Origin: Actinomycetes bacterium
GTDB lineage: Bacteria > Actinomycetota > Acidimicrobiia > Acidimicrobiales > RAAP-2
Assembly (NCBI GenBank): GCA_021785695.1
Contig: JAJYEQ010000010.1
Span: forward strand, 1-53,912
Direction of reading: 5' to 3'
Length of the DNA: 53,912 bases
Position 1 is the stretch's first letter; every line of letters starts with the position of its first letter. Under the pieces are notes generated by a model. That model saw only the letters and a list, made by a program, of their open reading frames with translations, did no database searches and was not told where the DNA came from. Position numbers and translations under genes: made by a program. Shown here one piece after another: positions 48,665 to 53,912 of the stretch.

Positions 48665-49858
48665 TCAGTCTGGCAGCCCGCTGCGGCTGCGCGACAGCGA
48701 ACGCGCGCTGTCGGAGTGCGCACAGGCCGGATCCTCACCCAGCACGTCGCCGCTGTGGGCGTAGGCCCGGGCGCGCGAACCGCCACACAGCCGCGACACC
48801 TCGCAGCGGCCACACGCCCCCGAGAACCGGCCCGCGCGGATCTCGGCCAGGATGGGGCTTTCCGCGTAGATCGAGCCCAGGTCGCGCTCGCGAATGTTGC
48901 CCAAGGGCACCGGGAGGAATCCCGAGGCCAGCACCGCGCCGTCGTGTCCGACGAACACGATGCCGCGACCATCACCGGTGGCCAGCGAGTGGCTCGCCGT
49001 GGGGCGAGCCGGAGGCAGCGCGAGCTCGTCGAGACGCCCGCGCAGCGCGGCGTAGAGCGGACCCACCTGCTCGGGCGAGGGGGGACCTCCCTGCTGCCGG
49101 CGCTCCGCCTGGACGCGACGGAAGAAGGGGGCCTCGACGGTGCGCACGGTCAGGCCGCGGGTCGTGACGTCGACCAGGAAGTGGCACACGTCCTCTGCCT
49201 GGGCGGGACCGACCTCATCGAGGTCGATGCCGCGCCCCACGCCCACCAGGAAGAAGACCTCCCAGATGGAGATCCCGAGCTGGCGCAGGAGTCCGACGAC
49301 GTCAGCCAGCTCCAGGACGTTGCCCGACATCACTGTCGTGTTCACCTGGACGCGAAAACCCATCTCCACCAACTGGGGCAGGATCGCGACGGTGCGCTCG
49401 AACAGGCCGGAGATGCCTCGGATGCCATCGTGGGTCGCCGGCTCGGACCCGTCGAGCGAGATCGACAGGCTGCGCACCCCGAGTTGGTAGAGCCCCGCCA
49501 GACGCTCGAGCGTCAGGCGGGGCGTCACCGAGGGTGACAGGCCGACGTGGATGCCGAGCTGGCGGGCGTAGCTGATCAGCTCGTCCAGGTCGGGGCGCTC
49601 GAGGCAGTCGCCGCCGGTCAGGATCAGGATCGGCGAACCCCCTAGCGCAGCCACCTGGTCAATCAGGCGGCGCCCCTCCGCCGTGCTCAGCTCGCCGGGC
49701 AGACCGGTGGTCTGCGCCGAGGCCCGACAATGCCGACAGCTGAGCGCGCAAGCCTTGGTCGTCTCCCAGAAGACCAGGTGCGGTGCCGTCTCGTAGCGCT
49801 GGAGGCGACGCTCCAGCGCGGTCTGGCTCACGGCACCACCAGGCGCCTCAGCGCGCAT
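48665..49858 (-). CDS. Radical SAM/SPASM protein of unknown substrate
   Basis: A 397-residue iron-sulfur enzyme. The SAM cluster is ACALSCRHCRAS (CxxxCxxC) near residue 37-44, with LTGGDCLE (SAM-binding GGD) and LGVRSLSISLDGSEPATHD in the barrel. The C-terminal SPASM-like cysteines are in ACGRCEVSRLCGGSRARAYA and GEDPACAH. The opening LVFWETTKACALSC resembles the group in which such proteins are annotated as peptide or haem-modifying radical SAM enzymes. There is no visible precursor peptide gene. ATG 49858 has GGGGTGG upstream. The arsB-like gene follows directly. Confidence 0.87.
   Translation of the reverse strand: MRAEAPGGAVSQTALERRLQRYETAPHLVFWETTKACALSCRHCRASAQTTGLPGELSTAEGRRLIDQVAALGGSPILILTGGDCLERPDLDELISYARQLGIHVGLSPSVTPRLTLERLAGLYQLGVRSLSISLDGSEPATHDGIRGISGLFERTVAILPQLVEMGFRVQVNTTVMSGNVLELADVVGLLRQLGISIWEVFFLVGVGRGIDLDEVGPAQAEDVCHFLVDVTTRGLTVRTVEAPFFRRVQAERRQQGGPPSPEQVGPLYAALRGRLDELALPPARPTASHSLATGDGRGIVFVGHDGAVLASGFLPVPLGNIRERDLGSIYAESPILAEIRAGRFSGACGRCEVSRLCGGSRARAYAHSGDVLGEDPACAHSDSARSLSRSRSGLPD
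48667..48672 (-). promoter_or_regulatory. -10-like element CAGACT of the ArsB-like gene (leaderless)
   Basis: CAGACT, then GACTCC, then ATG at 48660. It overlaps the last codons and stop of the radical SAM gene. The same hexamer drives rnpB. Confidence 0.5.
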
Positions 49859-50140
49859 CGTCCACCCCGCTCACCCGAGACTCCACCCATCCGTCCTAGT
49901 CTGGCACCGGCCACGTCCCTAGGGCCCAAGGTCCCGGCACCACTGCGGTCATCAGTCCCGACACGATGGGCGAGCCCTGGCCCGTGGACAGATCGTAGCC
50001 AGGTCCTGCCGCGTAGCCGGCTCAGGGGGCGGGCGCTGTTGCCAGGGGGCACGTCGTGAAAGACCTGGGCGTACGTCTTGGCGTTCGCGCCCCTCTGGTC
50101 GAGCGTGGGCACCAGCTGGACGCGGACCCACCAATGCGGC

Positions 50141-51751
50141 TCAGGCAGGAAACTCCCCGGGGGCGTCGAGGACCGTAGCGTGCACGTCCTCGGCCTCGCT
50201 GGCATGCCCGCGCACATGGGCGGTGGTACGCAGGGGGATCTCCTTGAGCACCCATGTGAGGACGAAGGCCAACACGGCGATCGGCGCCGCCACCAGGAAC
50301 ACCCGTTCCAAACCCGCGTTGAAGGCGTGGATCACGACGGCGCGCTCGGGAGCGGGGAGGTGGCGGATCTGGGCCGGGTTGGCCGTCAGCGATACGGCAC
50401 TGAGCTGGCGGCGTTGTGCCGGCGTGGTGTGGGCGAAGAGCACCGACAGGAGGCGGCTGTCGAAGACCGAGCCGAGAATCGACACCCCGAAGGCGCCGCC
50501 GATGGACCGGAAGAAGGTTGCCGTCGCCGTCGCGGTGCCGAGCTGCTCGTGGGGAACAGCGTTCTGGACCGCGACCACCAGGACCTGCATGACCAGTCCC
50601 ATGCCAAAGCCGGTGACGAACATGCCGAGGGCCGTCGTGGTGTAGGGCGTCGACGTGCCCAGGTGTGACAGGAGCATCAGGCCGAGCGCGGTGATCGCCG
50701 TACCCAGGATCGGGAACACCTTGTAGCGACCGGTGCGCGATACGAGCTGGCCACTCAGGATGAAGGTGATCAGCATGCCCAGGACCATGGGAAGCAGCTC
50801 CAGGCCCGAGCTCGTCGGCGATGAGCCGTGCACCACCTGCAGGTACAGCGGCAGGAACACGATCGCCCCGAACATGGCGAAGCCGATGACGAAGCCCACC
50901 GACGAGGCGGCGCTGAACGTGCGGTTGGAGAACAGCCCCATCGGGATGATCGGCTCACGCGCCCGGCGCTCGATGGGGATGAAGGCCAGGAGCAAGATGC
51001 CGCTGAAGATGGCCAGCACCACGATGGGCGCCGACCGCCAGGCGTACTGCGTCCCTCCCCAGGTGGTGATGAGGATGAGTCCCACGACTGCGGCCGACAG
51101 GACGGCTGCGCCCAACCAGTCGATCTTGTGGGGCACCCGGTGCTTGGGCACGTGCAGTCCCGCCGCGATCACCATCAGAGCGACGATGCCGATGGGGAGG
51201 TTGATGTAGAAGATCCAGCGCCACGACGCGTGCTGGGTCAGCCAGCCACCGGCCAGGGGGCCGAGCACGCTGGACAGGCCGAACACGGCTCCGAAGTAGC
51301 CCATGTAGCGACCGCGCTCGCGCGGGGGGATGACGTCGCCGACGATGGCCTGCGAGCCGACCATCAGCCCCCCGGCCCCCAGGCCCTGGATGGCGCGGAA
51401 GGCGATCAGCTCGGCCATGTTCTGCGACAGGCCCGAGAGTGCCGATCCACTGAGAAAGATCACGACGGCCAACTGGTAGAAGCCCTTGCGCCCCCAGAGG
51501 TCGCCGAACTTGCCCCACAGGGGCAAGGAGATGGTCGAGGTGATGAGGTACGCGGTCACGACCCAGGACAGGTGGTTGAGCCCGTGCAGGTCACCCGCGA
51601 TGGTGGGCAGAGCCGTAGACACGATGGTCTGGTCGAGTGCCGAGAGGAACATCCCGAGCATCAGCGAGATGATGATGGTCATGATGCGCCGGTGACTGAG
51701 TCCCACCGAGGGTGCCGTCAGGCTCGAGACGCCGGTGGGGGCATCGGTCAC
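50141..51751 (-). CDS. DHA2-family MFS drug efflux pump (EmrB/QacA type, 14 helices)
   Basis: A 536-residue multidrug exporter. ISLMLGMFLSALDQTIVSTALPTI is the diagnostic first helix (core LDQTIVSTALPTIAGDL), WVVTAYLITSTISLPLWGKFGDLWGRKGFY contains the loop signature (core GKFGDLWGRKGF), and LGPLAGGWLTQHASWRWIFYINLP is motif C (core LGPLAGGWLTQ). The extra central helices fit 14-TMS proton antiporters. GTG 51751 overlaps the marR stop by 4 bases, so repressor and pump are one unit. A substrate cannot be named. Confidence 0.94.
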   Translation of the reverse strand: MTDAPTGVSSLTAPSVGLSHRRIMTIIISLMLGMFLSALDQTIVSTALPTIAGDLHGLNHLSWVVTAYLITSTISLPLWGKFGDLWGRKGFYQLAVVIFLSGSALSGLSQNMAELIAFRAIQGLGAGGLMVGSQAIVGDVIPPRERGRYMGYFGAVFGLSSVLGPLAGGWLTQHASWRWIFYINLPIGIVALMVIAAGLHVPKHRVPHKIDWLGAAVLSAAVVGLILITTWGGTQYAWRSAPIVVLAIFSGILLLAFIPIERRAREPIIPMGLFSNRTFSAASSVGFVIGFAMFGAIVFLPLYLQVVHGSSPTSSGLELLPMVLGMLITFILSGQLVSRTGRYKVFPILGTAITALGLMLLSHLGTSTPYTTTALGMFVTGFGMGLVMQVLVVAVQNAVPHEQLGTATATATFFRSIGGAFGVSILGSVFDSRLLSVLFAHTTPAQRRQLSAVSLTANPAQIRHLPAPERAVVIHAFNAGLERVFLVAAPIAVLAFVLTWVLKEIPLRTTAHVRGHASEAEDVHATVLDAPGEFPA

Positions 51752-52239
51752 GGTCGCTCCAGTTCGTTGTGCAGGCTGGTGGAAAAGGCGTGGAAGAGCT
51801 CGGCGAAGCGGCGCACGTCTTCGCGGGGCCAGTCCGACAGGACCTCCTGCAGCAGTCGGAGGTACGCCGCGGCGGCTCGCTCCAGCAGCTCGCTGCCCGC
51901 GGGAGTCAGGGAGATGAGCGCGACGCGCCGGTCACGCTTGTCGGCGACCCGGGCCACCAGACCCGCTCGCTCGAGCTGCTGCACCTTGCGGGTGACGCCC
52001 GGTGGGTCGATGCCCAGGAGGTGAGCCAGGTCGGTGACCCGCACGTCGACCCCGCCCGCGTGGTGCAGCTTGCGCAGCAGCAGGAGCGCGGGGCGGTCGA
52101 TCCGCACACCGAGGTCGCTCAGGACACGCTCGTGCACGCGCGATCGCGTCAGCCATCGCGCTACGGTCTGCAGGTCCTCGAGGACGTCGGCCACGACCGC
52201 ATCGTCCGGCCCGAGGCGATCATTGCTTACTTGCATCAA
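51748..52239 (-). CDS. MarR family transcriptional regulator
   Basis: A 163-residue winged-helix repressor. The DNA-binding part has RVTDLAHLLGIDPPGVTRKVQQLERAGLVARVADKRDRRVALISLT, seen in short as VTDLAHLLGID, GVTRKVQQLE and DKRDRRVALISLT. Flanking helices form the dimer interface. The start is TTG 52239 by its 6-base spacing to TAGAGT, or ATG at 52236. It precedes and overlaps the efflux gene, and an inverted repeat covers its start, so autoregulation relieved by a pump substrate is likely. Confidence 0.92.
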   Translation of the reverse strand: MMQVSNDRLGPDDAVVADVLEDLQTVARWLTRSRVHERVLSDLGVRIDRPALLLLRKLHHAGGVDVRVTDLAHLLGIDPPGVTRKVQQLERAGLVARVADKRDRRVALISLTPAGSELLERAAAAYLRLLQEVLSDWPREDVRRFAELFHAFSTSLHNELERP

Positions 52240-52243
52240 GCAA
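52223..52243 (-). promoter_or_regulatory. Candidate MarR operator over the start codon
   Basis: TTGCTT (52223-52228) and AAGCAA (52238-52243) form inverted arms 9 bases apart. An inner palindrome CTTG-CAT-CAAG occupies 52230-52240. The site covers the predicted transcription start and the first codons of marR, a good position for autorepression. Confidence 0.55.
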
Positions 52244-52245
52244 AC

Positions 52246-52251
52246 ACTCTA
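52246..52251 (-). promoter_or_regulatory. -10 element TAGAGT of marR-efflux operon (leaderless)
   Basis: TAGAGT, then GTTTGC, then TTG at 52239 (or ATG three bases later). Confidence 0.6.
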
Positions 52252-52271
52252 GCGACGCCGCGGTGGCCCGC

Positions 52272-53396
52272 TCACGCCGGGGGCGGGTCGCGGTCGGGCT
52301 CTCTAGCTCGCAGGTCGACCACGATGACCTGGAGGGCCGCCGCGATGGGCACAGCGATGAGCACGCCGACGAATCCCCCGAACAGGCCGGCCAGCCAGTC
52401 CCCGAGGTCCGCTCCCACCAGGACCGCGACGAAGACGGCCAAGGGGCTGACCCGCGTCGTGCGCCCCATGATCAGAGGGTTGAGCATGTGATTCTCGATC
52501 TGGGTGTACACGACGAAGACGATCAGGGTGACGATCCCGGCGCCCGTCGTGTGCCCAAAGGCGAACAGCACCGTCGGGATGCCCGCGAGCGCCCCGCCGA
52601 TGGTGGGGAGGAAGTCGACCAGACCAACCCAGAGCGCGAACAGCGCCGCGAAGGGGACGCCCAAGAGGACCAGCGTCACGAAGACCACGAGTCCGGCGAT
52701 GAGCGAGGTGGCCAGGTTGCCCACCATGTAGCCCGAGACGGCGCGCCCAACCTGCGTGCCGATGCGGGCGACGCGCTGGGCCCGCTGCGCGGGCAGCGCG
52801 CCCAGCAGGCCGTGGCGCAGGCGCGGGGCCTCGAACAGGACCAGGACGACGAACGTGAACACGGTGATCAACGCAACGAGTGCGGAGATCGCCCCGCGCC
52901 CGAGCGCCAGTGCCGGGCGGGAGAGCCCTTGGGCCAGCGACACCAGCTTGGAGGCATTGTCGGTTACCCAGTGAGAGACGTGGTAGCGGCGCAGCAGGTG
53001 CCCGATCCAGCCCTGACCGGTCTGGGCCTTGTGCACGTAGGACGGCAGAGCGTTGGACAGTCTCGTCATGCTGTTGACGAGCGGGTAGCCGAACAGGATC
53101 GCGAGGCCGACGAAGACCACGACGCTGGCGGCGGCGACGATCGCGACCGCGCCGCCCCGCCGACGAATTCCGTGCCGCTGCACGAACGCGACCAGCGGGT
53201 TGAGCAACAGCGCGACGAAGCCACCCACGAGCATCAGCAGCAAGATGAGCCGAAGGCGGTACAGGAGAAGGACGGCGACCAGCGCGCCGATAACCACGAC
53301 GACGGAGGTGACGATGGTCCGCAACGGGACCGACGAGGCGTCGGCCCGTCGGAAGATCCTGGAGGACCGGGGACGTTGGTCGGGGACCTGCGACAT
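52272..53396 (-). CDS. AI-2E family transporter (PerM/YdiK-like membrane protein)
   Basis: A 374-residue membrane protein with about eight helices. Family marks are LILLLMLVGGFVALLLNPLVAFVQRHGIRR (core LLNPLVAFVQRHG), SGYMVGNLATSLIAGL, the GVPFAALFALWVGLVDFLPTIGG run (core LVDFLPTIGG), QIENHMLNPLIMGRTT and VSPLAVFVAVLVGADLGDWLAG. The family was named for AI-2 export but includes sodium/proton antiporters; the role here is unknown. ATG 53396 is chosen for GGGAGGG immediately upstream. Confidence 0.9.
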   Translation of the reverse strand: MSQVPDQRPRSSRIFRRADASSVPLRTIVTSVVVVIGALVAVLLLYRLRLILLLMLVGGFVALLLNPLVAFVQRHGIRRRGGAVAIVAAASVVVFVGLAILFGYPLVNSMTRLSNALPSYVHKAQTGQGWIGHLLRRYHVSHWVTDNASKLVSLAQGLSRPALALGRGAISALVALITVFTFVVLVLFEAPRLRHGLLGALPAQRAQRVARIGTQVGRAVSGYMVGNLATSLIAGLVVFVTLVLLGVPFAALFALWVGLVDFLPTIGGALAGIPTVLFAFGHTTGAGIVTLIVFVVYTQIENHMLNPLIMGRTTRVSPLAVFVAVLVGADLGDWLAGLFGGFVGVLIAVPIAAALQVIVVDLRAREPDRDPPPA

Positions 53397-53438
53397 GCAC
53401 CCTCCCGGAGCCGACGGGGCCGGCTCGGTCGATCGATC

Positions 53439-53464
53439 GGGTCTCGGGACCCCCTCGTACCGTA
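53439..53464 (-). promoter_or_regulatory. Promoter (TACGGT) and leader hairpin of the AI-2E gene
   Basis: TACGGT (53459-53464) would begin transcription near 53452. A small hairpin GGGTC/GACCC (53439-53452) lies at the 5' end of the resulting leader of roughly 55 bases. Confidence 0.35.
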
Positions 53465-53577
53465 GCCCGCACACCACCCGGTGCCAGGGACGCTCGCTGC
53501 GCGATCCGCTCGGTACACGTGACGTTCCCGTGGACTGCGGACCATCGCCACAGCTCCTCGCGGCCTTACCCAACCAG

Positions 53578-53598
53578 CTGTCGGCAACGCTCGAAAAC
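53578..53598 (+). repeat. 21-bp direct repeat, copy 1
   Basis: A 21-base sequence beginning CTGTCGGCAA and ending CTCGAAAAC, identical to 53786-53806. Copy 2 opens the IS21-type element, so copy 1 is probably the stump of another such end. Confidence 0.85.
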
Positions 53599-53613
53599 GG
53601 GACGGCGGTTTCC

Positions 53614-53785
53614 CCCGGTGAGCGCAACGAGTTCGTTGAGTTTCTCCTCGGGCATCCTCTAGCCGTGGGTCTTTCGCGGTCGTCGTTCAGACTGCGCTGA
53701 ATCGCGAGGAGTCCTTCTCACTGCAGGGCCGACAGATAAGTCCCCTTGGGCATGTACTGGCAAAGCAGGCCGTTGGTGTTCTCGT
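53614..53785 (-). pseudogene. IS30-family transposase, decayed C-terminal fragment
   Basis: Read on the minus strand, the end of an IS30-type transposase is visible: ENTNGLLCQYMPKGTYLSAL, then IQRSLND, then RPRKTHG and PEEKLNELVALTG. It is broken by a TGA at 53720-53718, a one-base frameshift near 53680-53686, and a TAG at 53661-53659 where the family has Trp. The N-terminal part is missing because an IS21-type end begins at 53786/53787 and cuts the frame. Confidence 0.75.
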
Positions 53786-53806
53786 CTGTCGGCAACGCTC
53801 GAAAAC
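53786..53806 (+). repeat. 21-bp direct repeat, copy 2
   Basis: Identical to 53578-53598 and in the same orientation, 208 bases away. Here it forms the outer end of the IS21-type element. Confidence 0.85.
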
Positions 53807-53912
53807 TGAGCACTTTCGACGGTGAAAAGTGAACACCTGAAAATGGAGGGTGATCACTTTGGAAGACTGGGCCCTGATTCGAAGACTGGCGGCTGAGGGC
53901 ATTACCCATGCT
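53787..53912 (+). mobile_element. Left end of an IS21-family insertion sequence (truncated by window edge)
   Basis: The element starts TGTCGGC and contains two related internal end repeats, GAAAACTGAGCAC (53802) and GAAAAGTGAACACC (53825), the pattern of IS21-family termini. The istA reading frame begins just inside. The rest, including istB and the right end, lies outside the window. Confidence 0.75.
53850..53912 (+). CDS. istA: IS21-family transposase IstA, N-terminal fragment
   Basis: Only 21 codons are visible: GTG ATC ACT TTG GAA, then DWALIRRLAAEGITHA. The TLEDWALIRRLAAEG opening is characteristic of the helix-turn-helix start of IstA transposases. The start may be GTG 53850 or TTG 53859; GGAGGG lies upstream. 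The frame is open to the window edge. Confidence 0.75.
   Translation, partial: MITLEDWALIRRLAAEGITHA

Noticed and set aside
53687..53902. A 71-codon minus-strand frame near the right edge
   Set aside because: It runs through the IS21 end and the IS30 remnant in a frame that fits neither transposase.

Overview
This window looks like a chromosomal segment from a high-GC actinobacterium, most likely of the class Acidimicrobiia or a close relative (inference). The evidence is the very high G+C, the actinobacterial family set (alpha-methylacyl-CoA racemase, DUF3039, the zinc-ribbon/histidine-phosphatase pair, a GH15 trehalase-like enzyme beside OtsA) and frequent GTG/TTG starts. It is mostly housekeeping and carbon-metabolism DNA. 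The only recognisable mobile DNA is at the extreme right end.

Layout, left to right. 1-1.1 kb: end of an amino-acid ABC importer locus. 1.2-4.9 kb: a phosphonate monoester hydrolase/sulfatase with an HSL-type esterase, then a CoA-transferase. 5-6.1 kb: tRNA-Gly, dut and orn. 6.1-8.7 kb: an acyl-CoA synthetase and a HAD-IB phosphatase. 8.7-11.4 kb: clpP followed by a two-gene polysaccharide-type ABC exporter. 11.4-15.2 kb: tRNA-Leu, a Lon N-domain protein, rph-rdgB, a DoxX protein, smpB and its partner tmRNA. 15.4-19.7 kb: trehalose metabolism (GH15 enzyme, otsA) overlapping a HAD-IIA phosphatase. 20.1-26.7 kb: two paired membrane proteins, a HAD phosphatase with a lactate-dehydrogenase-type flavoenzyme, a HicA-like protein, an RlmD/RumA methyltransferase with a glutamine amidotransferase, and small zinc-site proteins. 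26.6-32.1 kb: fatty-acid genes (racemase, acyl-CoA dehydrogenase) divergent from glpD-glpK. 32.1-35.5 kb: an xseA-xseB-metallohydrolase-flavoprotein operon. 35.6-40.7 kb: rnpB, a TM0106-type nuclease and a CydDC-like ABC pair. 40.8-44.2 kb: a possible structured RNA, then a five-gene overlapping operon ending in a histidine phosphatase. 44.3-53.4 kb: an EEP-family phosphatase/nuclease, transporters, a radical SAM/SPASM protein, a MarR-controlled efflux pump and an AI-2E family protein. 53.6-53.9 kb: a decayed IS30 transposase remnant cut by the left end of an IS21-type element that runs off the window.

The most striking pattern is the transcription start architecture. About twenty genes that head a transcription unit have a -10-like hexamer (usually TANNNT) ending exactly 6, sometimes 7, bases before a GTG, ATG or TTG start codon, with no ribosome-binding site. 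In rnpB, whose 5' end is fixed by RNA structure, the same 6-base spacing separates -10 and RNA start, so these genes are probably transcribed as leaderless mRNAs. Genes inside operons instead overlap by 1, 4 or 8 bases or have Shine-Dalgarno sequences. Several consequences are described as separate findings: mirrored dut/orn promoters, stop codons reused as promoter, and a repressor operator lying across a start codon. I did not find a defence island, CRISPR array, prophage or biosynthetic cluster.
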